Shown here piece after piece: positions 19,128-28,318 of a stretch of DNA of 64,000 nucleotides. Position 1 is the first letter of the stretch. Each line of letters opens with the position of its first letter. Source of the stretch: Psychrobium sp051201665 (GTDB lineage: Bacteria; Pseudomonadota; Gammaproteobacteria; Enterobacterales; Psychrobiaceae); the NCBI RefSeq assembly GCF_051201665.1, contig NZ_CP179210.1, positions 372,001 to 436,000 of the forward strand. Direction: 5' to 3'. A program made the translations under genes and the position numbers. The notes beneath the pieces were generated by a model, which was not told the origin of the DNA, did no database searches, and saw only the letters and a list, made by a program, of their open reading frames with translations.

Positions 19128-20300
19128 ATGAAATTTGTTGATGAAGCAAACATAAAAGTTGATGCTGGTGATGGTGGTTCTGGTACCGTCAGTTTTAGGC
19201 GTGAAAAGTTTATGCCTGATGGTGGACCTGACGGCGGTGATGGTGGCGACGGCGGCGATATCTATATGATCGCAAGCGAAAGTCTAAATACGTTAATCGA
19301 TTTTCGTTATCAGCGCTTTTACAATGCTGAACGTGGTACGAATGGACAAGGCAAGGATTGTACCGGTAAACGTGGTTCTGATCTGACGATTCGTGTTCCA
19401 GTTGGTACGCGAGTGACAGATAAAGAAACTGGTGAAGCAGTCGGTGATTTGACCAAGCCAGGGCAAAAAATCATGGTCGCTAAAGGCGGTTATCATGGCT
19501 TGGGTAATGCGCGTTTTAAAACGAGTACTAACCGCGCTCCACGCCAAAAGACGCTAGGTACCCCCGGTGAAGTGCGAGAGCTTAGATTAGAGCTTATGCT
19601 GCTTGCTGATGTTGGCCTATTAGGACTTCCAAATGCCGGTAAATCTACTTTTATTCGCAGTGTTTCAGCGGCTAAACCTAAGGTAGCTGATTATCCATTT
19701 ACCACCTTAGTACCTAATTTAGGTGTTGTAAGTGTCGATTCCGATCGTAGTTTCGTTATCGCGGATATTCCTGGAATTATTGAGGGCGCAGCTGACGGAG
19801 CTGGCTTAGGAACACGTTTTCTTAAGCACCTAGAACGCTGTCGTGTGTTGATCCATTTGATCGACTTGATGCCTGTTGATGGCTCTGATGTTGCTTCTGG
19901 CGCCGCCCAGATCGTTTCTGAGCTTGAGCAGCACAAACCTGAGCTAGCAGCTAAACCGCGTTGGTTGGTTTTTAACAAGTTAGATTTAGTTCCTGAAGAT
20001 GAGCGTCAAGAGCGTATCGATGATGTATTAGATGCCTTATGTTGGGATGATGAATACTTCACAATTGAAGCAATCAATAAAACCGGTACTAAAGAAATCT
20101 CTTACAAGCTCATGGAATACATTGAGCAAAATCCAATTAAAGAAGTTGAATTCGACGCTAGTGAAGAAGTTGACTTTAAATGGGATGATTATCATAGTGA
20201 GCAGATCAAAGGTGCCGCTGTGATTACCGAAGAAGACGATGATGACTGGGACGATTGGGATGAAGATGATTACGACGTAGAAGTTGAATATCGCCCATAA
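19128..20300 (+). CDS. obgE: GTPase Obg/CgtA
   Basis: A 390-residue essential GTPase of late 50S ribosome assembly. The glycine-rich Obg fold covers residues 1 to about 158 (GPDGGDGGDGGD repeats). The G domain follows with GLPNAGKST near 166, the switch sequence DIPGIIEGA near 213, and NKLD near 283. The tail is strongly acidic (DDDDWDDWDEDDYD). Its place after rplU-rpmA is conserved in bacteria and matches its ribosomal role. A terminator follows. Confidence 0.97.
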   Translation: MKFVDEANIKVDAGDGGSGTVSFRREKFMPDGGPDGGDGGDGGDIYMIASESLNTLIDFRYQRFYNAERGTNGQGKDCTGKRGSDLTIRVPVGTRVTDKETGEAVGDLTKPGQKIMVAKGGYHGLGNARFKTSTNRAPRQKTLGTPGEVRELRLELMLLADVGLLGLPNAGKSTFIRSVSAAKPKVADYPFTTLVPNLGVVSVDSDRSFVIADIPGIIEGAADGAGLGTRFLKHLERCRVLIHLIDLMPVDGSDVASGAAQIVSELEQHKPELAAKPRWLVFNKLDLVPEDERQERIDDVLDALCWDDEYFTIEAINKTGTKEISYKLMEYIEQNPIKEVEFDASEEVDFKWDDYHSEQIKGAAVITEEDDDDWDDWDEDDYDVEVEYRP

Positions 20301-20313
20301 ACACCATTATATT

Positions 20314-20338
20314 CGGCCGCTTTTAGCGGCCGTTTTTA
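20314..20338 (+). terminator. Terminator after obgE
   Basis: CGGCCGC, TTTTA, GCGGCCG, TTTTT. It lies 13 bases after the obgE stop and insulates it from folA. Confidence 0.9.
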
Positions 20339-20362
20339 TATCTATTGAAATTAGGAATTAGT

Positions 20363-20842
20363 GTGAAGATAGCAATGATTGCTGCAATGGCTAAAAACAG
20401 AGTCATTGGCAAAGATAATAAAATGCCATGGCATTTACCTGAAGAGCTAGCGTATTTTAAAAAAATCACCATGGGTAAACCCATTGTTATGGGGCGCAAC
20501 ACTTTTGAATCAATAGGGCGTCCGCTACCAGGTCGTCAAAATATCGTAGTAAGTCGCAACTCAGAATTATCTATCGAAGGTGTCACTGTCGTAAATAGCA
20601 TTGATGAGGCTATTTCAGCCGCAGATAACTGCGAAGAGTTAATGATCATTGGTGGCGCTATGTTATATGAGCATATGTTGCCCAAAGCAGACGTATTATA
20701 TTTGACTGAAATTGAGTTAGACGTCGATGGAGATGCTTATTTTCCTGATTATAATCAACATCAATGGCTGAAAAGTGACGTTGAAGTACATCACAGTAAG
20801 TCAGGATTATTATTTAATACGTTTTTATTGGTTAAGGCTTAA
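20363..20842 (+). CDS. folA: Dihydrofolate reductase
   Basis: 159 residues, identical in length to E. coli DHFR, from the GTG at 20363 preceded by AGGA about six bases upstream. A TTG 18 bases earlier would add a leader absent from the family. MIAAMAKNRVIGKDNKMPWHLP is split by the cofactor site, GRNTFESIG binds NADPH and IIGGAMLYE is the C-terminal nucleotide motif. It reduces dihydrofolate to tetrahydrofolate and is the target of trimethoprim. In E. coli folA adjoins apaH. Here a DUF3718 gene, a chemoreceptor and a miniature element lie between. Confidence 0.97.
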   Translation: MKIAMIAAMAKNRVIGKDNKMPWHLPEELAYFKKITMGKPIVMGRNTFESIGRPLPGRQNIVVSRNSELSIEGVTVVNSIDEAISAADNCEELMIIGGAMLYEHMLPKADVLYLTEIELDVDGDAYFPDYNQHQWLKSDVEVHHSKSGLLFNTFLLVKA

Positions 20843-20899
20843 AGTTAATAAAAAGGTTGACTTAACTATGAACAATTTTGCATCATACTCATTATCGAT

Positions 20900-20923
20900 A
20901 ATTATCAAATTGACTTGATAATT
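20900..20923. repeat. Perfect inverted repeat upstream of the DUF3718 gene
   Basis: AATTATCAA, six bases, TTGATAATT. It lies in the folA-DUF3718 gap about 130 bases before the downstream start codon. It could be an operator or an RNA hairpin. It has no T-run. Confidence 0.4.
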
Positions 20924-21051
20924 TATATTCGACTTTAGTTCCAAAGAATAGGGAATGTTCTTGGTTATCCCAATTCGAAAATTGACAAAAATTTAGATCG
21001 ACTCAGTGGTTTAGTGAGTCGCCTATGTAGCGAGAAAGTCAGGAAAATTGT

Positions 21052-21438
21052 ATGAAAAAAATATCTACCGTAGCAGTGGCTGCAATCCTTTCAACTGGTC
21101 TTTATACGGCACCCGCTTATTCTTATGATAATGTTGCAGAAGCAATGTGTAACTACATTGTGGCGGACCATAAATCGCGTTTTCGTGATCAATTGCGCTC
21201 TAACAAGATTAAGCTGAAAAAAGTCTATAAGCAAATTAGCTGTAATGGCCATAGCTTATTGCGTTTCGCCATGACTAAAGATGCAGACAGTGTTGGTAAG
21301 TTTATTGTTAAGCGTTTACCAGCATCTTTGCTTCAAAAGCCTGAAGCTGATGGTGTTACTGTTTTTGATTGGGCGAAAGCCAATGGTAAAGAAGTATCAA
21401 CTATTGCTCAAGCAGTTAAGAAGAGAGCTAAATTATAA
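21052..21438 (+). CDS. Small exported DUF3718-family protein
   Basis: A 128-residue protein with a clear signal peptide (about residues 1-24, ending APAYS). Two cysteines of the mature part (MCNYI and ISCNG) could form a disulfide. The basic central region is followed by a C-terminal helix pair. It resembles the short periplasmic DUF3718 proteins common in Alteromonadales, of unknown function. It appears monocistronic, with a 200-base leader and a terminator shared with the convergent chemoreceptor gene. Confidence 0.75.
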   Translation: MKKISTVAVAAILSTGLYTAPAYSYDNVAEAMCNYIVADHKSRFRDQLRSNKIKLKKVYKQISCNGHSLLRFAMTKDADSVGKFIVKRLPASLLQKPEADGVTVFDWAKANGKEVSTIAQAVKKRAKL

Positions 21439-21458
21439 GTTTAGCAATTGTTGAATAG

Positions 21459-21493
21459 AAAAAGGCCGATAATTAATTATCGGCCTTTTTTGT
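21459..21493. terminator. Bidirectional terminator between DUF3718 gene and chemoreceptor
   Basis: AAAAAGGCCGATAATT pairs with AATTATCGGCCTTTTTT. T-runs on both strands serve the two convergent genes. Confidence 0.88.
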
Positions 21494-21509
21494 TTTCTTA
21501 GGGTTTCTA

Positions 21510-23528
21510 TTAAACTTTAAAGTTTCCAGCGGCGGTTTGAAGTTCTACCGCTAGGTTTGCAACTTCTGTAGTAGCTTGTTCTGTTTGTGAGGCACCTTGC
21601 GAAGTGCCGTTGGCAATTTCAACAATGCTTTCTAATAGTTGAGATATTTCATTGGACACCACATTTTGTTCTTGTGCCGCCAGTGAAATTTGTCCACTTT
21701 TCTCTTCAACGCGCACTAGTGCATCACTCATTTCATGTAATGCATTGGATGTCTTCTCTGAATCAGACACACAGGCTTGTGCATGCTCCTGACTCACTTC
21801 CATCACTTTAACAGCATCTTGCGCTCCGGTTTGGATAAGCTCTACCATGTCATTAATTTGAGTTGTTGATTGTTGAGTTCTATTGGCAAGATTTCTTACT
21901 TCATCAGCAACAACGGCAAATCCTCTGCCTTGTTCTCCTGCTCGTGCAGCTTCAATTGCAGCATTCAAGGCTAACAGGTTAGTTTGCTCCGCTATACCGC
22001 GTATAACGTCGATAATAGACCCAATATCGGTACTATCATCATGGAGCTTGTTAATGACATCAGCTGCATTACTAATGTCACTTGATAATGAGGTAATCGT
22101 CGTTTTATTACCTTCCGAGATTTTCGCTATCTCAATTGCTTTTCGATTGGTTTGTTGAACTTCATCAAGCGTTGAATCTGCGTGATCTGATACCTGGCTT
22201 GCGCTTAGGCTCATTTCATTGATGGCTGCAGCTGCTTGGTCTACCTGAACTTGTTGTTCACCGATTGCTTGAGTCGTTTCTTGCGTTATTGACGATGTTT
22301 GTTCTGATGCGGTTGCGAGTTGACGAGAACCATTAGCAATGCTGGTAATCACATCTTTGAGTGAAACAGATAGGTGATTAATATTTTCTGTTAATTCGCC
22401 AAATTCATCTTTCGCATCATGGTTAACAGTTTGTGTTAGGTCGCCATTGGCTAAGGAGCGCAACGCTTTGTTGATACGATTCAAAGGCTGAGAAATACTG
22501 CTAACCGTTCGGTAAGACACTAAAATTGAAATAAGTACTGCAATGATAACAACAATAGCGACTTGCATTTTACCAGCACTAACGCTTTCAAGGATCAATT
22601 CTTCCGATGCTTCAGCGCTATCAGAAGCAGCTTTGAGAACTAACTTAACTTGCTTAACACCAATTTCTGTTTGTTTGTTGGTAGTTTGGTGTAGTGAAAA
22701 TGATTGAACCTTACTTTCTAACAAACTTAGCCGAATCGATTCTATCGATTGTGAACCGCTAAGTAGCGGTTTTAATCGCTGATAGTCATTACCAAGTGCT
22801 TCTAATAACTCAACATCAACAATACCTTGTGAACGTGATACTAGAAACTGCAGTTTCGAATCTATATCTGCGCTTATAAAAGAAAGTTCTTTGCCAATGG
22901 CACTTGTTTTGGCAGCATTACTTTGGTTAGAAACATCTTCACTTGTTTTGATCAGCGTTAAAATAAGATTGTCGAGATCATTGGCAAGACCAACGATAGT
23001 ATCGAGTTGGTCTGATTCACTTTCTGTATCGGTAATGTCAAGTAGCGTACTCGATAGGTTGTCACCTATTTCGCTAAGCGCTTCCAACGAACTTCCTAAT
23101 TGAGATCGGTAAGATAAAACAGACTTTTTACTTTGATAAAGTGACTTTGTTGTTTGCTCTATCTCGGTTACCGTCAACATTAATGCAGGAATTTTACTTG
23201 ATAAGTTGTCATCCTCCGCTGAAAGTTCTTTTAATTCTGCCAATAAGATACTCACCGTCTTATGGTTTGTGACGATTTCATTATGATCTTTTTCAATGCC
23301 ACTTACAGTATCTGCATAATACTCGTGAATCGCCAAACGCTGCATATTCATCAGTTTAGCTTCAAGCGCTGTACTTATTTCTAAGGTTGGGAAGGAGACT
23401 TCTTTGGAGTGAAGGGTTTCTTTCTCTACGTTAGAAAAGCTATAAAAAGAGTTGCCGCCAATAATGAATAGCATAAGTAATATGCTGGCAAACCCTAACC
23501 TAATACGGTTAGCAACAGTTAATGTCAT
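21510..23528 (-). CDS. Methyl-accepting chemotaxis protein
   Basis: A 672-residue chemoreceptor. Transmembrane helix 1 is at residues 10-30. A helical periplasmic sensor region of about 285 residues follows, with no Cache motif that I recognise. Helix 2 is at about 318-341, then a HAMP domain and the cytoplasmic signalling hairpin. The hairpin tip GIAEQTNLLALNAAIEAARA is near residue 512 and is the CheA/CheW contact. There is no C-terminal CheR-binding pentapeptide. The ligand cannot be told from sequence. A 157-bp miniature element lies 69 bases upstream of its start codon, inside the expected promoter region. Confidence 0.93.
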   Translation of the reverse strand: MTLTVANRIRLGFASILLMLFIIGGNSFYSFSNVEKETLHSKEVSFPTLEISTALEAKLMNMQRLAIHEYYADTVSGIEKDHNEIVTNHKTVSILLAELKELSAEDDNLSSKIPALMLTVTEIEQTTKSLYQSKKSVLSYRSQLGSSLEALSEIGDNLSSTLLDITDTESESDQLDTIVGLANDLDNLILTLIKTSEDVSNQSNAAKTSAIGKELSFISADIDSKLQFLVSRSQGIVDVELLEALGNDYQRLKPLLSGSQSIESIRLSLLESKVQSFSLHQTTNKQTEIGVKQVKLVLKAASDSAEASEELILESVSAGKMQVAIVVIIAVLISILVSYRTVSSISQPLNRINKALRSLANGDLTQTVNHDAKDEFGELTENINHLSVSLKDVITSIANGSRQLATASEQTSSITQETTQAIGEQQVQVDQAAAAINEMSLSASQVSDHADSTLDEVQQTNRKAIEIAKISEGNKTTITSLSSDISNAADVINKLHDDSTDIGSIIDVIRGIAEQTNLLALNAAIEAARAGEQGRGFAVVADEVRNLANRTQQSTTQINDMVELIQTGAQDAVKVMEVSQEHAQACVSDSEKTSNALHEMSDALVRVEEKSGQISLAAQEQNVVSNEISQLLESIVEIANGTSQGASQTEQATTEVANLAVELQTAAGNFKV

Positions 23529-23596
23529 TAATAAATCCCCAGTAAAATATGACGCGTGGATGCGGCCTACTTCAATTTCCCTATCAGAGCGTATGA

Positions 23597-23753
23597 TACC
23601 AATTGCATTAAATATTTGCCCACTTGTACTTGTTAAAATTAACTAAAATGGCGTTGCTCTCAATCCTAATAGCCAGCTATTAGTTAATCGAGCGCCTTGT
23701 TTTAGCTGATTTTCTCTACGCACAACAAGATCACTTACTTAATGCAATGGGTA
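23597..23753 (-). mobile_element. 157-bp miniature inverted-repeat element, copy 2
   Basis: Same family as 4160-4316, in reverse orientation, flanked by TGA on both sides (23594-23596 and 23754-23756). One base in the right inverted repeat differs (GGGTA instead of TGGTA). It lies just upstream of the chemoreceptor gene. Confidence 0.85.
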
Positions 23754-23820
23754 TGACCTACGTTCAACAACGACTAAAAACATAATCGTTATTATACTTC
23801 TAACGCTAAAATTCTCACTT

Positions 23821-23875
23821 GATATAATTAGTTATCGGTTAGAAAGTAAGACATTAGTCTATAGATAATTATATC
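23821..23875. repeat. Inverted repeat in the chemoreceptor-apaH gap
   Basis: GATATAATTA at 23821-23830 and its exact inverse at 23866-23875, 35 bases apart. It lies 3' of apaH, which has no obvious GC-rich terminator, so it may shape the end of that transcript. The remaining 23757-23922 sequence is plain AT-rich DNA. Confidence 0.35.
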
Positions 23876-23922
23876 AGCAAAGCTTTTTCTTGTTAATAGC
23901 TTATCGGCCACTCGTAACAATT

Positions 23923-24732
23923 CTATAACGATTTTTGATAGAAAAAACTATTATCTTCAAATCGCCAACACGTGAGCCAGTTTCCCCATAAACACCCCGT
24001 ATCAAGTGCGATAAATTGAGAGTGATCTGTATGGCCAAGAATCGATGCCCAATGACCAAAAACTATCCTTTGATCGCTTAGTAGCGAATGCTGTTGATTA
24101 AACCACGGTGTTAATGTCTGATCTGAATTCTCTTTTGGGGTAACCTTGATGGTAAATTCTAAATGACCTTGTTCGTTACAATAGCGCATTCGAGTTAATG
24201 CATTGATGGTAAATATCAATCTTTCTTGTTGTGTTTTACATTGCCGCCAGTCAGCAATATTGTTATACATTGCTTCGAGCAGGCTTTTATAGTGCGGGGA
24301 TGTAAGTTCAGCATTAACGTGACTAGCTTGAGTGATGGCGGTCGCGAGCGACCACTGTGGTGTTAGACCTGCGTGACAAATAATTAATTCATCATCCTTT
24401 AGATGTCTAATAAGGGGCTGTTTACGTAAGTAGTTTATATAGTCATTTAATTTAGTGCTTGCTAATAATGGCGTAAAGTTATCATTCTCTTTGTTGATTT
24501 TTATATTGTTCGCGACGGCTAGAAAATGCAGATCGTGATTACCTAATACCGGATGAATTGAAGATTGGTGGGCGATGAGATAATCAAGAGTTTCTTTGGG
24601 TTTAGGCCCGCGCCCAATAAGGTCGCCAACCAAATATAAATGATCTTGTTGATGATCAAACTCAATTTGCTCTAATAATAAGATAAATTCGTCAAAGCAC
24701 GCTTGAATATCACCAATAAAATAGGTTGCCAT
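23923..24732 (-). CDS. apaH: Symmetrical bis(5'-nucleosyl)-tetraphosphatase ApaH
   Basis: A 269-residue calcineurin-like phosphoesterase that splits Ap4A into two ADP and removes Np4-type caps from RNA. Metal-site blocks: GDIQACFDE (residues 7-15), VGDLIGRGP near 36, GNHDLH near 65, CHAGLTPQW near 120 and FGHWAS near 225. It is the last gene of the minus-strand lptD-surA-pdxA-rsmA-apaG-apaH series and starts 3 bases after the apaG stop. Confidence 0.96.
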   Translation of the reverse strand: MATYFIGDIQACFDEFILLLEQIEFDHQQDHLYLVGDLIGRGPKPKETLDYLIAHQSSIHPVLGNHDLHFLAVANNIKINKENDNFTPLLASTKLNDYINYLRKQPLIRHLKDDELIICHAGLTPQWSLATAITQASHVNAELTSPHYKSLLEAMYNNIADWRQCKTQQERLIFTINALTRMRYCNEQGHLEFTIKVTPKENSDQTLTPWFNQQHSLLSDQRIVFGHWASILGHTDHSQFIALDTGCLWGNWLTCWRFEDNSFFYQKSL

Positions 24733-24735
24733 AGC

Positions 24736-25131
24736 CTAATGGATCAAGGTGTTATTAGCGAGTAGGAAGGGGGAAATATCTACTTGAAACAGCGGGTTCA
24801 TTAAGCTATCACAATGCATTTCGTATTGACCATGCATAGTACCAATAGGTGTTCTGAAGTTGGACCCGCTTGAATACTGAAACTCGCTCATGGGTTCAAT
24901 AACTGGTTGGAGCCCAATAACACCTTCGCCTTTTACTTCACTTTGATTGCCATCGCCATCAGTAATATACCAATGGCGATTTAAAAGCTGTACTGGATAT
25001 TGAGAGTTATTACGAATAGTAACCTGATAGCCAAATACAAAGAGTGGCGCTTTGTCTACAATGCGCTCTTCGATGTAATAAGGTTTCACATCAACAATGA
25101 CTAACTCACTAATGCTTTGGTTATCACTCAT
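24736..25131 (-). CDS. apaG: ApaG protein
   Basis: 131 residues, single fibronectin-III-like ApaG domain. The conserved YQVTIRN, RHWYITDGDG, VKGEGVIGLQP and GTMHGQYEM blocks are present. The biochemical role is not settled. It always travels with rsmA and apaH, as here (14 bases from rsmA, 3 from apaH). Confidence 0.96.
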   Translation of the reverse strand: MSDNQSISELVIVDVKPYYIEERIVDKAPLFVFGYQVTIRNNSQYPVQLLNRHWYITDGDGNQSEVKGEGVIGLQPVIEPMSEFQYSSGSNFRTPIGTMHGQYEMHCDSLMNPLFQVDISPFLLANNTLIH

Positions 25132-25145
25132 TTCTCGTCCTTACA

Positions 25146-25955
25146 CTATTTCTTAGAGCGGTTCGTAATATAGTTTGCAATATCAACAAATTGCTTTAAT
25201 GAAACTTGTTCGGCGCGGTAGGTTGCATTAACACCAAGCTCTTCCATTTCTTCAACACTTAACACGCCTTTCAGACTATTGCGCACGGTTTTACGGCGCA
25301 TACTAAACGCCTGAGTTACTACATGTTGTAATTGCTTAATATCCAATGCAGGGTGTGGCAGCTCGCGGTATGGCTCAAGACGAATAACCGCTGAATCTAC
25401 TTTAGGTGGCGGTACAAAACATTGTGGGCCCACTTCAATGACCGGAATCATTTTGCAGTAATACTGCGCCATAACACTCAATCGACCGTAAGCTTTAGTA
25501 TTTGGTCTTGCGCACAATCGTAAAACGACTTCTTTTTGCAACATAAAGTGCATGTTTTCGATAATATCGGCTTGCTCGAATAAGTGGAACATAAGCGGCG
25601 TTGAAATATTATAAGGAAGATTTCCAAATACTTTTAAGCGCTGACCTTCTTGAGCTAACGTAGAAAAGTCAAATTGCAGGGCGTCACCTTGATGGATAGT
25701 CAATTTGTCTTTCAGTACGGGGTGAGATTCGAGGCGCTGTACAAGATCGCGATCAAGCTCTACGACGGACATGTTATCAATCTTAGCGGCAACAGGTTCA
25801 GTAAGTGCACCAAGGCCCGGGCCTATTTCTACAATGTGGTCTTCTACTTTAGGGTTGATTGCAGCGACAATATTATCAATGATATTTTGATCATTAAGAA
25901 AGTTTTGCCCAAATCGTTTTCTAGCCGTATGGCCTAAATGTACTTTATTGCTCAT
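25146..25955 (-). CDS. rsmA: 16S rRNA dimethyladenosine transferase RsmA (KsgA)
   Basis: 269 residues from the ATG at 25955, which follows an AAGAGTAAAA ribosome site. Upstream in-frame starts would lie deeper inside pdxA. It dimethylates two adjacent adenines in helix 45 at the 3' end of 16S rRNA. FGQNFLND, the SAM-binding VEIGPGLGALT and catalytic NLPYNISTP are all present. The start overlaps the pdxA stop by 11 bases, consistent with translational coupling. Confidence 0.97.
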   Translation of the reverse strand: MSNKVHLGHTARKRFGQNFLNDQNIIDNIVAAINPKVEDHIVEIGPGLGALTEPVAAKIDNMSVVELDRDLVQRLESHPVLKDKLTIHQGDALQFDFSTLAQEGQRLKVFGNLPYNISTPLMFHLFEQADIIENMHFMLQKEVVLRLCARPNTKAYGRLSVMAQYYCKMIPVIEVGPQCFVPPPKVDSAVIRLEPYRELPHPALDIKQLQHVVTQAFSMRRKTVRNSLKGVLSVEEMEELGVNATYRAEQVSLKQFVDIANYITNRSKK

Positions 25956-26937
25956 TTTTACTCTTTTGTGCCATGGTAATGGCTTCATTAATTGCAACTA
26001 TCATGCTGCCAGAATCTGCTTTGCCACTGCCTGCTAAATCTAGGGCGGTGCCATGATCAACAGAGGTTCTTATAAAAGGTAGCCCTAGTGTAATATTAAC
26101 GGAGTTACCAAATCCTTTGTACTTTAAAACGGGAAGACCTTGATCATGATACATCGCCAAAACGGCATCGGCATTATCCAGGTATTTGTTTTGAAATAAG
26201 GTATCTGCTGCCAGTGGGCCGACAATATCAATGCCTTCGTCGCGTAATGCGTCGATGGCTGGGTTAATAATTTCGATTTCTTCACGGCCTAAATGACCAT
26301 CTTCGCCAGCATGAGGATTAAGACCACACATATATATACGCGGGTGTTCAATGCCGAACTTCTGTACTAAATCGGCGTGTAAAATACGGCTGATATTTAC
26401 AACACGATCAAAGGTAATTGCTTTCGCGACATAAGCTAGAGGGATATGAGTTGTTACTAATGCAACGCGTAAACCTTCTGTGGCCAATAACATCACAACA
26501 TCAGCAGTATTTGATTGCTGAGCAAAAAATTCAGTGTGGCCACTAAACGCTATGCCTGACTTATTGATAATCCCTTTGTGAACCGGACCAGTGACAACGG
26601 CTGAGAATTCACTATCAATATTATGATCGCAAGCAAATTGCAGTGTATCTAACACATAGCCGCCATTCATTTCGTTAAGAACACCGCATTGTACTGGTTC
26701 GTGAAGAGGAATGTGCTTGATGGTCAATGTACCCGCTGTTTGCGCTACAGCTGGAACACTAGGGTTATAAGCGCGCAATGTGAGCGGTAAATCAAGCTTT
26801 TTAGCTCGATCCAACAAAAGCTGTTCGTCGCCGATAACGACAATCTCAACAGGCCAATCTTGTTGGGCAATGCTGATGGCTAAATCTGGCCCAATGCCAG
26901 CAGGTTCGCCTGGTGTTAACGCAATACGTAAAGTCAC
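25945..26937 (-). CDS. pdxA: 4-hydroxythreonine-4-phosphate dehydrogenase
   Basis: 330 residues. The NAD-dependent PdxA step of the DXP-dependent pyridoxal phosphate pathway. TPGEPAGIGPDLA at the N-terminus, the metal-ligand histidines in TGPVHKG/SGHTEF and MYHDQGLPVLK, and the C-terminal HGTALDLAG motif are present. It lies 10 bases after surA and overlaps rsmA, the standard enterobacterial order. Confidence 0.97.
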   Translation of the reverse strand: MTLRIALTPGEPAGIGPDLAISIAQQDWPVEIVVIGDEQLLLDRAKKLDLPLTLRAYNPSVPAVAQTAGTLTIKHIPLHEPVQCGVLNEMNGGYVLDTLQFACDHNIDSEFSAVVTGPVHKGIINKSGIAFSGHTEFFAQQSNTADVVMLLATEGLRVALVTTHIPLAYVAKAITFDRVVNISRILHADLVQKFGIEHPRIYMCGLNPHAGEDGHLGREEIEIINPAIDALRDEGIDIVGPLAADTLFQNKYLDNADAVLAMYHDQGLPVLKYKGFGNSVNITLGLPFIRTSVDHGTALDLAGSGKADSGSMIVAINEAITMAQKSKNEQ

Positions 26938-26947
26938 CCTGATTTTC

Positions 26948-28231
26948 CTAGTCTAAAATTTGAATGTAGGCAGAAGAGCGCAGTTCACGCGCCCAGGCAT
27001 CACTTTCTTCGGCAAACTTACGATTAAATAATAACTGATGAGCACGATTCTTAATAAACTGTTCCGTTGCATCGACTTTACGCTTTCCTAACAGTTTTAC
27101 AATGTGCCAGCCATGGGATGATTTAAACGGTGTGCTGATTTCATCTTGCTCTAAATTAGCCAATGTATTTTTAAACGCAGGCACGTAAACACTTGGATCA
27201 CGCCAGCCTAACTCGCCGCCTTTAATGGCAGAACCTGTATCGTCTGAATGCTCTTTTGCCAATTCTTCAATGGTTGATTTACCGCTTTTTATATCTTCAA
27301 TAAAGCCTTCAAGCATCGCTTTGGCACGGTCGTCACTTAAGATAATCGATGGTGTGATTAAGATATGTTTGGCATTCACTTCATTTACATCGCGTTGCTG
27401 TTGGCCTTGAGTATCAAGAATTTTTAAGATGTGGTAACCGTTACCGCTCTTAAATGGGCCTATAACATCACCTTTCTTCTTTCCCTTAACCGCATCAGTA
27501 AACAGCGTTGGCATTTCATTGATGTTCATGAACCCCCAATCACCACCTTCTAGTGCTTTCGGGCCTGATGATGATGTGATAGCTATACGCTTGAAGTCGC
27601 CATTGTCATTTAATAAATCAATAACCGTATCTGCACGTTCACGTGCTTTTGCTAAGCCTTCGGTTGATTCGTCACCGTTGTGTGAAATTAGAATGTGTCC
27701 CAATTGGAATTTAACCGTTGATTGACCATGTTCTTTTATTTGCTCTGCAAGGCTAACAATTTCTTGTTCGGCAATGTTTATACGACGTCGCACCGCAGCG
27801 CGCTCTACTTGACCTAATAAGATATCGTCACGCATTGATTCACGGTAACTCGCAAAATCAATACCTTCTTTTGCAAGCTGTTGTTTCAACTGCGCTAGTG
27901 AGATATTTTGTTCTTTGGCGATATTATTAATAGTTTGATCAAGCTGTGTATCACCAATTCGCATGCTCATGCGCTCGGCCATCTGCTTTTTAAGCAAGTT
28001 GTCAATTAATCGCTCGGTCGCTTGTGTTTTTAGCACGCGATCATTGGGTAATTCTTGATTACTAGTCACAGAACGCTGCTTAACACGATTCACCAATGTG
28101 TCAATTTCACTTTTTAAGATAACACCGTCGTTTACAACAATAGATACACGATCCAGTGCTTTGATTTCTGCTTGGCTTACATGAGCGCTACTTAACAATG
28201 AAATAGCTAATACAATCTTTAATAACTTCAT
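26948..28231 (-). CDS. surA: Periplasmic chaperone/peptidyl-prolyl isomerase SurA
   Basis: 427 residues: signal peptide (to about 21, AHVSQA), SurA N-terminal chaperone region, and two parvulin domains (about 170-270 and 280-380) containing FKRIAITSSSGPKALEGGDWG and the parallel GSAIKGGELGW block. A C-terminal helix completes the chaperone core. SurA escorts outer-membrane proteins, including LptD, to the BAM complex. It lies directly downstream of lptD, in the same direction. Confidence 0.96.
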   Translation of the reverse strand: MKLLKIVLAISLLSSAHVSQAEIKALDRVSIVVNDGVILKSEIDTLVNRVKQRSVTSNQELPNDRVLKTQATERLIDNLLKKQMAERMSMRIGDTQLDQTINNIAKEQNISLAQLKQQLAKEGIDFASYRESMRDDILLGQVERAAVRRRINIAEQEIVSLAEQIKEHGQSTVKFQLGHILISHNGDESTEGLAKARERADTVIDLLNDNGDFKRIAITSSSGPKALEGGDWGFMNINEMPTLFTDAVKGKKKGDVIGPFKSGNGYHILKILDTQGQQQRDVNEVNAKHILITPSIILSDDRAKAMLEGFIEDIKSGKSTIEELAKEHSDDTGSAIKGGELGWRDPSVYVPAFKNTLANLEQDEISTPFKSSHGWHIVKLLGKRKVDATEQFIKNRAHQLLFNRKFAEESDAWARELRSSAYIQILD

Positions 28232-28318
28232 TCTTTTTCCATTACGACGACAACTTATTAATCGTCGCTAATTTATCATAGTTCTTGAGAGAACGGGTTA
28301 ACTATCGTCAAGCTTCGT

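Noticed and set aside
23923..24732. GDIQAC in ApaH as a lost metal-site histidine
   Set aside because: GDIQ/GDLQ variants at this position are common in ApaH of Vibrio and Pseudomonas, so this is normal variation.
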